NCBI GenBank assembly: GCA_949358305.1
Contig: OX442317.1
Location: forward strand, 13,954,491-14,018,490
Direction: 5' to 3'
DNA length: 64,000 nt
From: Strigamia acuminata
Lineage: Eukaryota > Arthropoda > Chilopoda > Geophilomorpha > Linotaeniidae
Shown: positions 27,001-36,785 of the stretch, piece by piece
Numbering within the stretch: position 1 is the stretch's first letter
How the letters are laid out: every line of letters starts with the position of its first letter
The notes under the pieces: model-generated
Told to the model about the DNA's origin: nothing
The model's input: only the letters and a program-made list of their open reading frames with translations
The model's database searches: none
Program-made: the position numbers and the translations under genes

Positions 27001-29287
27001 TCCCTTTCTTTAGGAACCGTTCTTCAGTTGGAACTTCCTCAGCGTGGTTTTCTTCAATGTACTGCCACATTGAGTCGTCATATCGCTTCTTATAATCGTC
27101 ATTTGAGTCGATTCTCTTCAATGTGTTGGCTAATTGGTTAAGTGCGAGCTCCCAGTTTGAGTCCAAGTCAGTTTCTTGTCCATTAAAAGGCAGCATCACC
27201 TCGTATCTTCCGTCGTCAAGACGTTTTGTCGTGGCTTCAAATCGATCTCTTGTGAAATCGGATTCCTTTTCACCAGCATTAATCCCAATTGCCTCTAAAT
27301 TCCAAAGTTTGTCTAATTGTTCATGGATTTCAATGTTGCAAGTATTACAACATGAAGTCAAATCAGCTTCATCTTCGAATAAATCCGTATTTCCGGCTGC
27401 TCCTATAAGCACCCATCCAAATAACGTATTTATGAGTCCAAGATCGTCGTTGATTTTCTTTTTGCCATCTTTAATGACTTTCCACCAAGCATCAACTCCC
27501 AAAAGAATGTCTATTTGAGATGTCTTGGCTGGCAGATCTTCTGCAAGTTCAAGATTCAGCTTCTTCACCTTTTCTATTACCGATGCATTCAAAATGCCCT
27601 GCACTTTCGGCAAATTTTCCACTGAAAGCATTGATAATTTGAAGTTTTGTGCGTCATTCTTGCTTTGAAGCGTAACGTTGTATACGTCGTAATCAGTGGC
27701 AGCAGGCATAGAATCGTTGAACCGTTGTGTGGTCGCAGAAATACTGCCGCACTTCTTCAGTTTTAGTCGGTTCACCAGTTCAGTTGTAATGAATGACCGA
27801 TGGCTACCCGGGTCAATCATGCCTCGGATGTGGTGTGAACCTCCAGATTTGGTTTTGAGGTCAGCAACAAAAATCATAAGTTGAAGAGAAGTGGATATCG
27901 CGCACGAGACGTGTGTGGTCACTTGCGACTCCTTTGGCTTCTCTGTCGGACTTGGAGAATTGTTCACCTCAGACTTCTTACAAATGGTTGAATGATGTCT
28001 TCCGCCACAATGCTTGCAGGAAAACTTCACTTTGCAGTCACCAACGCGATGACCTGTTCGAAAACAATTAAAGCAAAGTCTGTTTTTCTTTATCAATTCA
28101 ATCTTTGCATTGATTTCGAACTCCTTTTTGCAAGAACCGCTCAAATGGTCTTCTTGACAAAAAATGCACTTGAGTGCCTTGGAATTTGCAGACCTGTTCT
28201 CTTGTCTCGACTCTGTCTTCACTTTGGAGCTTGAAGACGATTTTGAGTCTTGCGTCGCGGTGCAAGTCGTCATGGATCCTTTAACTTTAGCCTTTTCAAC
28301 TTCAGACTTTTCCTTCTTTGCTTTTTCAGATGGAGAAACAGCTTCAGTGCGTTCTGCCATAGCTACTTCCTTTTGAAAAAAGTCAAGCAAAGTCAAAATG
28401 TTCTTGCAAGACAGTCCATGGACTTGGTAAAAACGCAAAGTCATTGGAGCAGGAAACTTGCTAAGAATGTCCGGCATCAGAAATGCACCAGATGTCCGTA
28501 CAGGAATCTTCAGTTGCTCAAGAAGTCGTATTGTTGAAGAAATTTTCGTCAAATTTGCTTTCAACACCTTTGTCGGGTATATGCTTGAAACAGTCTTCAA
28601 GTCTCGAATGGATTGGATGAGAGCCGTCTGTTGCGCATCCTCATCGCCATAGTTACGATCAAGTTCTTCCCGTGCCAAGTCATAGGATTCATCGATCAAA
28701 GGAAAGGTGGCAATCAAAGCCGCAGCCTCACCTGTACACATAGTTTGAAGGTATTGTAACTTTTCAACACTGCTCAGATCTGGGTCATTATGAACAGAAG
28801 TTTCAAAGTTGCTCTTAAACGTCTTGTATTTGATTATCTCCCCGTCAAACTTTACAGATTCAAGTTTGGGCAACTTGGAATTCTTGCGGAAAGAAGTCGA
28901 AGTATTCAGGGATGTATTTGCACCGGAAACTGTAGACATGTTGAGTCTTCCTCCAAGGGTTGGAAGAGACCGCTTTGAAACCTCCCACCTTCTTCGGAGA
29001 AGTTCCACTCTCGTTTGTGATGATTCCAGTTTCTCGACACTCTCAAGGTAAAACGCGTGCTCACAGTAGACTTGAAGCTCGTTCAGGCCATTTACAACGC
29101 GTGTCTCTTTCAGATTTGCAGTAAGCAGAAGCGCTTCTAACTCTCCTGGATCGCTCGTCTTCTCCGACAAAGACAGTAAGTCGTTGAGAGATGAAAGTTG
29201 TGCTTCCCACCTGGTCTCTAGTATTTCAATTTGCTCCACAGTGAGTAAATCGCGTTCGGAAGTTTCTGTATCTCTATCTCTCTCCAT
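24035..29287 (-). CDS. gag-pol: E1 Gag-Pol polyprotein (BEL/Pao), 1750 aa
   Basis: This single frame encodes capsid and all enzymes for copying and integrating the element. The order, in residues from the ATG at 29287, is: DUF1759-type Gag from about 137 (LPKLESVKFDGE); three cysteine knuckles at about 373-437, including the canonical CFNCFRTGHRVGDC; DUF1758-type aspartic protease with D492-P-G; RT from about 776 (FRVVFNAS) with YMDD at 915-918; RNase H from about 1090 (VFCDAST); integrase zinc region about 1385-1427; core with GIDHLGP, FSDNSK and GGAWERL as the D, D, E positions (about 1453, 1516, 1565); and a DUF5641-like C-terminus. The frame stays open 69 bp upstream, but only from a TTG, and the extension has no Gag similarity. 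The ATG at 29287 matches the Gag starts of E2 and E3. The DPG protease motif is odd, since D-T/S-G is usual. The single-frame layout needs no frameshift. Confidence 0.96.
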   Translation of the reverse strand: MERDRDTETSERDLLTVEQIEILETRWEAQLSSLNDLLSLSEKTSDPGELEALLLTANLKETRVVNGLNELQVYCEHAFYLESVEKLESSQTRVELLRRRWEVSKRSLPTLGGRLNMSTVSGANTSLNTSTSFRKNSKLPKLESVKFDGEIIKYKTFKSNFETSVHNDPDLSSVEKLQYLQTMCTGEAAALIATFPLIDESYDLAREELDRNYGDEDAQQTALIQSIRDLKTVSSIYPTKVLKANLTKISSTIRLLEQLKIPVRTSGAFLMPDILSKFPAPMTLRFYQVHGLSCKNILTLLDFFQKEVAMAERTEAVSPSEKAKKEKSEVEKAKVKGSMTTCTATQDSKSSSSSKVKTESRQENRSANSKALKCIFCQEDHLSGSCKKEFEINAKIELIKKNRLCFNCFRTGHRVGDCKVKFSCKHCGGRHHSTICKKSEVNNSPSPTEKPKESQVTTHVSCAISTSLQLMIFVADLKTKSGGSHHIRGMIDPGSHRSFITTELVNRLKLKKCGSISATTQRFNDSMPAATDYDVYNVTLQSKNDAQNFKLSMLSVENLPKVQGILNASVIEKVKKLNLELAEDLPAKTSQIDILLGVDAWWKVIKDGKKKINDDLGLINTLFGWVLIGAAGNTDLFEDEADLTSCCNTCNIEIHEQLDKLWNLEAIGINAGEKESDFTRDRFEATTKRLDDGRYEVMLPFNGQETDLDSNWELALNQLANTLKRIDSNDDYKKRYDDSMWQYIEENHAEEVPTEERFLKKGIYNIPHHPVIKEDRETTKFRVVFNASSAKKGKRSLNDCLFPGPSLNPDLILVMVRFRLYCIPIIADIKQAFLQVMINPTHRNFLRFLWVSRQYFKNPYSWRNLWNNIMILRMIVVPFGVISSPFLLCATIRKQADQYKEIHPKEVDALDAGIYMDDLTSGGDHPTDTTKHCEELKMILDDGKLPLVKWATPNEKVFNDIKEKGFHMRSDRFCEQGVIKMLGILWDTQEDVLMFRIPQMDIIPNTRREVLSLVASIFDPMGLISPVVLKMRLLLQDICLRTKNWDGRISDSEKQEIDEWSRDIQKLKDYKVPRWLETYSNEELSIEVFCDASTKAFGCAIFIVNNKGKRTLLLSKCRLAPAKKITLPRLELTAAVVGVRMCQYLTNNFLPGYPIKTIQYFSDSTITLAWINSKKNEWKPYVSNRVQEIVSSSDASQWSHIPTEFNPADLLTRPHDAKTLMTNKLWWNGVDVSKIEKVEVVQEKLPEEEKRIVVMNVQVKETFISKFFKRFRNFNRLVRVFSYLLRWKSHRFRGEDLAQREMESSQIRILKFSQEIYFREEIEAVRNKTEVERYSPLKNFEYFLDEDGLLRLRSRLRLSLLSFDEKYPILLHNESWVTRLIIRKIHLDLMHGDLSETLYRIREKFWVLRGRRTIQTVIRECSVCRRTKLARNNPSTGELPKERVTPAAPFQHTGIDHLGPIFVGKDKKRLKKTYILLFTCMVTRSLHLEVSEDLSTEKFLLAFRRFCARYGCPAKVFSDNSKTFEKGSTQIQSWGKLIGRSDIKTFLSEKRIVWTFIPPLSPWMGGAWERLVRSVKDKLRKTLLRHTVDLETLQTLVLEISSVLNSRPLSYVHENIDGGRILSPENFLTGGMPKYMINKTLNAIKKSDLRKLDKKRRQFIWDFWSIWKHSYLMQLRNFYENKGDKSFQNPKIDQIVLLEKMGTNPYFWPLARIKQVFPGDDGLIRIVSVVLPDGRELRRSVKHIRALELD

Positions 29288-30196
29288 CTCAAATTCACGG
29301 CTGTAAATTATGAAACAGAAGATAATATTTTGAACGACAAAACACTTCGCTTTCAACTTAAAAAGAATATAACTTAAACTTTATACTTGAAAAGAATAAA
29401 ATTCACAATCATTCACTTTAAAAGAACAGAATTTTTCAAAGTTTTCTTGCCCAAACGACAAAAAACCTTGAAAATACACAAGAATATCGAGTGTTTTAGC
29501 AATCAAGGATGCTAAAACAAACGAGCGACCTTGATCACGTATTAAAAGCGTGACTCAAAAAGTCCTACACAAGTTTGAATTATTTCTGCGGTTCGTACGG
29601 AACGAATCTCGCTAGAAAATCACTATCAGATTCACGATAATAACTGACAGCTCTTGCAATGAGAGACTGACCAGTTTCTAACTCCAAAAAATCTAAATCT
29701 CCCCTGGTTAAGCCAGTTATATGGAGATGCATGCACAAAATTCAAGAAAGCACTTGAAAAATTCACAATAAAATACACTTTCAGTGAATTTTCCCTCAAA
29801 ACTAGCTTAGGAAACAGCAAAAACAGCTTTGAAATACCCAATACAACACCCTCATGCAACCAAAATCTTAGAAATACAAGCACTGAATGCAAAACACAAG
29901 AATAAGCAATTATTTCAGGGGCAAATCGGCTTTCCAGCACAGCGCGTTGTGTAATCCAAGATGTCGACCGAAGAATCTCGTTGCTTGCACAGAAATGTTC
30001 GTGATCGACGCCAAATAAATCCCCGTTGTGGCTGTTGCCACGTTGAACGACGACCATTCTAGCAGACGACGACTCACAGACGTAATTTCCGTCAATCGCA
30101 CCAGACGCACGGTTGAACGTATCAAATGATGAACCGGAAAAAACCCACAAGAAGCAGACAAAATCCTGGTCACGTGCACCAAAAATTCTTATTCGA
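29288..30196 (-). other. E1 5' leader
   Basis: This 909-bp untranslated leader lies between the 5' LTR and the Gag ATG. Close to the ATG, three loose copies of a sequence like acttnaaaagaata lie between 29354 and 29432. A 172-codon open stretch across 29632-30150 begins at TTG, has no family resemblance and is not called. It presumably holds packaging and dimerisation signals, as leaders of this class do; none can be pinned down by eye. Confidence 0.7.
30164..30181 (-). other. Primer-binding site of E1 (tRNA-His-like)
   Basis: The sense strand reads TGGTGCACGTGACCAGGA, 15 bp inside the 5' LTR. The TGG start pairs with the universal tRNA CCA end. The following bases resemble the complement of an animal tRNA-His acceptor end, with one extra A. 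E2, E3 and E5 have related sites in the same position, which supports the call. Confidence 0.75.
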
Positions 30197-31470
30197 TGTT
30201 GCGGTCAGTCAACAGGAACAGAGAAGAACTGAGATGTGGCGATTCGAAACTCCCGCCAACAAACTCAAACGATCGTATAGTGAAATTCGTACGTATACCG
30301 TGTTGAAATGCACTTGATTCGCCTCAAAATCTCCTGTTACATGAAGGTTTAACTGTTGGAAACACTTTTGCATGGTATCCAAGTGTTTGCTGATCCATTG
30401 GCCAGTCTGGGAAAAATGGTTTTCTACTCAGGACACATTGGAAATGGGTCAAAAGCAGAAAAGGTAAGAGTTAACATTAACACGACTATTTTAATCAAAT
30501 ATAAAATGGCAACTGAATAATTACACATTATAATAGGATGGCACACGCCAAACCAATTGTCGGCAATTTACAATAAAGAAATACTCCGTTGCCACGGAAA
30601 CGGAGGAAATGCAATTTCAAGCAAAGACAACAAATTACGAGAAATGTATTAAAAATAATGTGTAATAGCTCAAAATGAGCACAAAAAACTAAGGAATAAT
30701 AAAGTCTATCGTAACAACAAAATTCGTTAATCAAAACAATGAGAAAACAGCGAAAACAGTGATCGCTAAGCAGACAATTGGGCCTAACCAATCAGAGACA
30801 AGCAAAATGACATAATCATCAAGTTTGAATTCAAAGTCACACACAAAACCAAATAAGTAAATAAGTTCAGGAAATGTAATTTCCCGCAAACAAGACACGT
30901 TTTAATGAAAGAACACTTGAAATCAACCGCAAACCGAACGAAACGATCTTGGACGGCAACGCACATGCGGGGTCCGTCACGATCGCTCGTAACAGAAAAA
31001 CGGCTGTTCCGGGACGAAATTAGAGTGCACGAATCAACAGATCACCCCCAAATTAGTCTAAAACAATGTCAAAAACAATTCTAACCATCAAAATTCCGTC
31101 CAAACGGAAGGTTAGAAGTTTGAACAAAAACCGAACTAGAACTTGAAATATGACGTCACGTCAATAACACTAGTGAACTGTTTAACGACAAATGCACCAA
31201 ATTTCACCCGAAATCACACAAATTGAGAAAAAATGAATAAAGTAACACAAAATCACGCAATAAACACTAGAAATAAATGCAATAAACAATAGAATATCAC
31301 ATTTCATCAAACATCAGTATCTGAAAGCATTAAAAACATTTTAATAATGCAAAAATCCTGTAAATAAAAACTGAAATGTTATGCAAAATAAAACACACTT
31401 TGGAAACATTTATTCAGACACAAATTGGCAATAAAAGTAGTTTCTAAATTATTCCACGTTGTTTGCAACA
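30197..31470 (-). repeat. 5' LTR of E1
   Basis: This 1274-bp LTR matches 22703-23976 base for base as far as reading shows. It ends at gcaaca (31465-31470), directly followed by the target duplication agtc. It should carry the promoter for minus-strand transcription, starting from the high-coordinate end. Confidence 0.96.
31151..31158. promoter_or_regulatory. Full CRE palindrome in the E1 5' LTR
   Basis: The octamer tgacgtca, the consensus for CREB/ATF factors, lies about 310 bp inside the U3 end of the 5' LTR, followed by a half-repeat cgtca. It is duplicated at 23657-23664 in the other LTR. A promoter role is plausible from its position. It is also the one CpG-bearing motif shared with the satellite. 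Confidence 0.45.
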
Positions 31471-31474
31471 AGTC
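31471..31474. repeat. Target-site duplication of E1, right copy (agtc)
   Basis: It matches 22699-22702. Together with the empty-site paralogue at 34920-34923, it shows that E1 inserted by integrase, without loss of flanking satellite. Confidence 0.95.
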
Positions 31475-33335
31475 AACTGTGATGAGATCAAAAGTCTATT
31501 CTCCCAAATCATTGCTTGGATGTTGCTAAAACTTACATTGAAGCCTTCTACTAAGGTTTAAACACTATTTCAGAACATTCAGAGACATTGGTTTGTGGTG
31601 TTTGTGCTAAGTCAACTGTGATGTCAAATGAGATCAAAAATTTATTCTTCCAAATCATTGCTTGGATGTTGCTAAAACTTACATTGAAGCCTTCTACTAA
31701 GGTTTAAACACTATTTCAGAACATTCAGAGACATTGGTCTTGTGATGTTTGTGCTAAGTCAACTGTGATGTCAAATGAGATCAAAAGTTTATTCTTTCAA
31801 ATCATTGCTTGGATGTTGCTAAAACTTACATTAAAGCTTTCTACTAAGGTTTAATCACTATTTCAGAACATTCAGAGACATTGGTCTTGTGATGTTTGTG
31901 CTAAGTCAACTGTGATGAGATCAAAAGTCTATTCTCCAAAATCATTGCTTGGATGTTGCTAAAACTTACATTGAAGCCTTCTACTAAGGTTTAAACACTA
32001 TTTCAGAACATTCAGACACATTGGTCTTGTGGTGTTTGTGCTAAGTCAACTGTGACGTCAAATGAGATCAAAAGTTTATTCTTTCAAATTATTGCTTGGA
32101 TGTTGCTAAAACTTACATTGAAGCTTTCTACTAAGGTTTAAACACTATTTCAGAACATTCAGAAACATTGGTCTTGTGATGTTTGTGCTAAGTCAACTGT
32201 GATGTCAAATGGGATCAAAAGTTTATTCTTCCAAATCATTGCTTGGATGTTGCTAAAACTTACATTGAAGCCTTCTACTAAGGTTTAAACACTATTTCAG
32301 AACATTCAGAGACATTGGTCTTGTGATGTTTGTGCTAAGTCAACTGTGACGTCAAATGAGATCAAAAGTTTATTCTTTCAAATTATTGCTTGGATGTTGC
32401 TAAAACTTACATTGAAGCTTTCTACTAAGGTTTAAACACTATTTCAGAACATTCAGAAACATTGGTCTTGTGATGTTTGTGCTAAGTCAACTGTGATGTC
32501 AAATGGGATCAAAAGTTTATTCTTCCAAATCATTGCTTGGATGTTGCTAAAACTTACATTGAAGCCTTCTACTAAGGTTTAAACACTATTTCAGAACATT
32601 CAGAGACATTGGTCTTGTGATGTTTGTGCTAAGTCAACTGTGATGTCAAATGAGATCAAAAGTTTATTCTTTCAAATCATTGCTTGGATGTTGCTAAAAC
32701 TTACATTAAAGCTTTCTACTAAAGTTTAAACACTATTTCAGAACATTCAGAGACATTGGTCTTGTGGTGTTTGTGCTAAGTCAACTGTGATGAGATCAAA
32801 AGTCTATTTTCCCAAATCATTTCTTGGATGTTGCTAAAACTTACATTAAAGCTTTCTACTAAGGTTTAAACACTATTTCAGAACATTCAGAGACATTGGT
32901 CTTGTGATGTTTGTGCTAAGTCAACTGTGATGAGATCAAAAGTCTATTCTCCCAAATCATTGCTTGGATGTTGCTAAAACTTACATTAAAGCTTTCTACT
33001 AAGGTTTAAACACTATTTCAAAACATTCAGAGACATTGGTCTTGTGATGTTTGTGCTAAGTCAACTGTGATGAGATCAAAAGTCTATTCTCCAAAATCAT
33101 TGCTTGGATGTTGCTAAAACTTACATTGAAGCCTTCTACTAAGGTTTAAACACTATTTCAGAACATTCAGACACATTGGTCTTGTATTGTTTGTGCTAAG
33201 TTAACTGTGACGTCAAATGAGATCAAAAGTTTATTCTTTCAAATTATTGCTTGGATGTTGCTAAAACTTACATTGAAGCTTTCTACTAAGGTTTAAACAC
33301 TATTTCAGAACATTCAGAAACATTGGTCTTGTGAT

Positions 33336-36300
33336 GTTTGTGCTAAGTCAACTGTGATGAGATCAAAAGTCTATTTTCCCAAATCATTTCTTGGATGTTG
33401 CTAAAACTTACATTAAAGCTTTCTACTAAGGTTTAAACACTATTTCAGAACATTCAGAGACATTGGTCTTGTGATGTTTGTGCTAAGTCAACTGTGATGA
33501 GATCAAAAGTCTATTCTCCCAAATCATTGCTTGGATGTTGCTAAAACTTACATTAAAGCTTTCTACTAAGGTTTAAACACTATTTCAAAACATTCAGAGA
33601 TATTGGTCTTGTGATGTTTGTGCTAAGTCAACTGTGATGAGATCAAAAGTCTATTCTCCCAAATCATTGCTTGGATGTTGCTAAAACTTACATTGAAGCC
33701 TTCTACTAAGGTTTAAACACTATTTCAGAACATTCAGAGACATTGGTTTGTGGTGTTTGTGCTAAGTCAACTGTGATGTCAAATGAGATCAAAAGTTTAT
33801 TCTTTCAAATTATTGCTTGGATGTTGCTAACACTTACATTGAAGCCTTCTACTAAGGTTTAAACACTATTTCTAAACATTCAGAGACATTGGTCTTGTGG
33901 TGTTTGTGCTAAGTCAACTGTGACGTCAAATGAGATCAAAAGTTTATTCTTTCAAATTATTGCTTGGATGTTGCTAAAACTTACATTGAAGCTTTCTACT
34001 AAGGTTTAAACACTATTTCAGAACATTCAGAAACATTGGTCTTGTGATGTTTGTGCTAAGTCAACTGTGATGTCAAATGGGATCAAAAGTTTATTCTTCC
34101 AAATCATTGCTTGGATGTTGCTAAAACTTACATTGAAGCCTTCTACTAAGGTTTAAACACTATTTCAGAACATTCAGAGACATTGGTCTTGTGATGTTTG
34201 TGCTAAGTCAACTGTGATGTCAAATGAGATCAAAAGTTTATTCTTTCAAATCATTGCTTGGATGTTGCTAAAACTTACATTAAAGCTTTCTACTAAGGTT
34301 TAAACACTATTTCAGAACATTCAGAGACATTGGTCTTGTGATGTTTGTGCTAAGTCAACTGTGATGAGATCAAAAGTCTATTCTCCAAAATCATTGCTTG
34401 GATGTTGCTAAAACTTACATTGAAGCCTTCTACTAAGGTTTAAACACTATTTCAGAACATTCAGACACATTGGTCTTGTGGTGTTTGTGCTAAGTCAACT
34501 GTGACGTCAAATGAGATCAAAAGTTTATTCTTTCAAATTATTGCTTGGATGTTGCTAAAACTAACATTGAAGCCTTCTACTAAGGTTTAAACACTATTTC
34601 AGAACATTCAGAGACATTTGTCTTGTGGTGTTTGTGCTAAGTCAACTGTGATGAGATCAAAAGTCTATTTTCCCAAATCATTTCTTGGATGTTGCTAAAA
34701 CTTACATTAAAGCTTTCTACTAAGGTTTAAACACTATTTCAGAACATTCAGAGACATTGGTCTTGTGATGTTTGTGCTAAGTCAACTGTGATGAGATCAA
34801 AAGTCTATTCTCCCAAATCATTGCTTGGATGTTGCTAAAACTTACATTAAAGCTTTCTACTAAGGTTTAAACACTATTTCAAAACATTCAGAAACATTGG
34901 TCTTGTGATGTTTGTGCTAAGTCAACTGTGATGAGATCAAAAGTCTATTCTCCCAAATCATTGCTTGGATGTTGCTAAAACTTACATTGAAGCCTTCTAC
35001 TAAGGTTTAAACACTATTTCAGAACATTCAGAGACATTGGTTTGTGGTGTTTGTGCTAAGTCAACTGTGATGTCAAATGAGATCAAAAATTTATTCTTCC
35101 AAATCATTGCTTGGATGTTGCTAAAACTTACATTGAAGCCTTCTACTAAGGTTTAAACACTATTTCAGAACATTCAGAGACATTGGTCTTGTGATGTTTG
35201 TGCTAAGTCAACTGTGATGTCAAATGAGATCAAAAGTTTATTCTTTCAAATCATTGCTTGGATGTTGCTAAAACTTACATTAAAGCTTTCTACTAAGGTT
35301 TAATCACTATTTCAGAACATTCAGAGACATTGGTCTTGTGATGTTTGTGCTAAGTCAACTGTGATGAGATCAAAAGTCTATTCTCCAAAATCATTGCTTG
35401 GATGTTGCTAAAACTTACATTGAAGCCTTCTACTAAGGTTTAAACACTATTTCAGAACATTCAGACACATTGGTCTTGTGGTGTTTGTGCTAAGTCAACT
35501 GTGACGTCAAATGAGATCAAAAGTTTATTCTTTCAAATTATTGCTTGGATGTTGCTAAAACTTACATTGAAGCTTTCTACTAAGGTTTAAACACTATTTC
35601 AGAACATTCAGAAACATTGGTCTTGTGATGTTTGTGCTAAGTCAACTGTGATGTCAAATGGGATCAAAAGTTTATTCTTCCAAATCATTGCTTGGATGTT
35701 GCTAAAACTTACATTGAAGCCTTCTACTAAGGTTTAAACACTATTTCAGAACATTCAGAGACATTGGTCTTGTGATGTTTGTGCTAAGTCAACTGTGACG
35801 TCAAATGAGATCAAAAGTTTATTCTTTCAAATTATTGCTTGGATGTTGCTAAAACTTACATTGAAGCTTTCTACTAAGGTTTAAACACTATTTCAGAACA
35901 TTCAGAAACATTGGTCTTGTGATGTTTGTGCTAAGTCAACTGTGATGTCAAATGGGATCAAAAGTTTATTCTTCCAAATCATTGCTTGGATGTTGCTAAA
36001 ACTTACATTGAAGCCTTCTACTAAGGTTTAAACACTATTTCAGAACATTCAGAGACATTGGTCTTGTGATGTTTGTGCTAAGTCAACTGTGATGTCAAAT
36101 GAGATCAAAAGTTTATTCTTTCAAATCATTGCTTGGATGTTGCTAAAACTTACATTAAAGCTTTCTACTAAAGTTTAAACACTATTTCAGAACATTCAGA
36201 GACATTGGTCTTGTGGTGTTTGTGCTAAGTCAACTGTGATGAGATCAAAAGTCTATTTTCCCAAATCATTTCTTGGATGTTGCTAAAACTTACATTAAAG

Positions 36301-36785
36301 CTTTCTACTAAGGTTTAAACACTATTTCAGAACATTCAGAGACATTGGTCTTGTGATGTTTGTGCTAAGTCAACTGTGATGAGATCAAAAGTCTATTCTC
36401 CCAAATCATTGCTTGGATGTTGCTAAAACTTACATTAAAGCTTTCTACTAAGGTTTAAACACTATTTCAAAACATTCAGAGACATTGGTCTTGTGATGTT
36501 TGTGCTAAGTCAACTGTGATGAGATCAAAAGTCTATTCTCCAAAATCATTGCTTGGATGTTGCTAAAACTTACATTGAAGCCTTCTACTAAGGTTTAAAC
36601 ACTATTTCAGAACATTCAGACACATTGGTCTTGTATTGTTTGTGCTAAGTTAACTGTGACGTCAAATGAGATCAAAAGTTTATTCTTTCAAATTATTGCT
36701 TGGATGTTGCTAAAACTTACATTGAAGCTTTCTACTAAGGTTTAAACACTATTTCAGAACATTCAGAAACATTGGTCTTGTGATG
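33336..36785. repeat. 3449-bp satellite block, empty-site duplicate of the block holding E1
   Basis: The satellite left of E1 (from about 21115 to 22702) aligns to about 33336-34923 at a constant offset of 12221. The satellite right of E1 (31471 to about 33335) aligns to 34920-36785 at offset 3449. Linked rare variants confirm it: cagagatattgg at 21378 and 33599, ttaatcac at about 31851 and 35300, and cttgtattg at about 33185 and 36634. This is a tandem duplicate whose only large difference is E1. Boundaries are approximate. Confidence 0.85.

Larger units (their letters stand above)
22703..31470 (-). mobile_element. E1: complete autonomous BEL/Pao LTR retrotransposon
   Basis: This is an 8768-bp element on the minus strand, inserted in satellite. 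Its 5' LTR is 30197-31470, primer-binding site 30164-30181, leader 29288-30196, Gag-Pol frame 24035-29287 and 3' LTR 22703-23976. Both LTRs are 1274 bp, run TGTTGC...GCAACA and look identical by reading. A 4-bp agtc duplication flanks them. The coding region is one open frame with all enzymatic domains, and there is no env-like frame. Intact frame and matching LTRs indicate a very recent insertion that may still be competent. The domain order Gag-PR-RT-RH-IN with DUF1759, DUF1758 and DUF5641-type regions identifies BEL/Pao rather than Gypsy or Copia. Confidence 0.97.

Noticed and set aside
24327-28978. Plus-strand frames opposite E1 Gag-Pol
   Set aside because: They are mirror frames of the coding strand with no protein features.
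29288-29356. Upstream extension of the E1 Gag-Pol frame
   Set aside because: It starts with TTG, not ATG, and the extra residues have no counterpart in the E2 or E3 Gag.
29632-30150. A 172-codon minus-strand frame in the E1 leader, considered as an extra gene
   Set aside because: It has no ATG at its start, no similarity to any family I know, and lies upstream of Gag. It is not an envelope gene.
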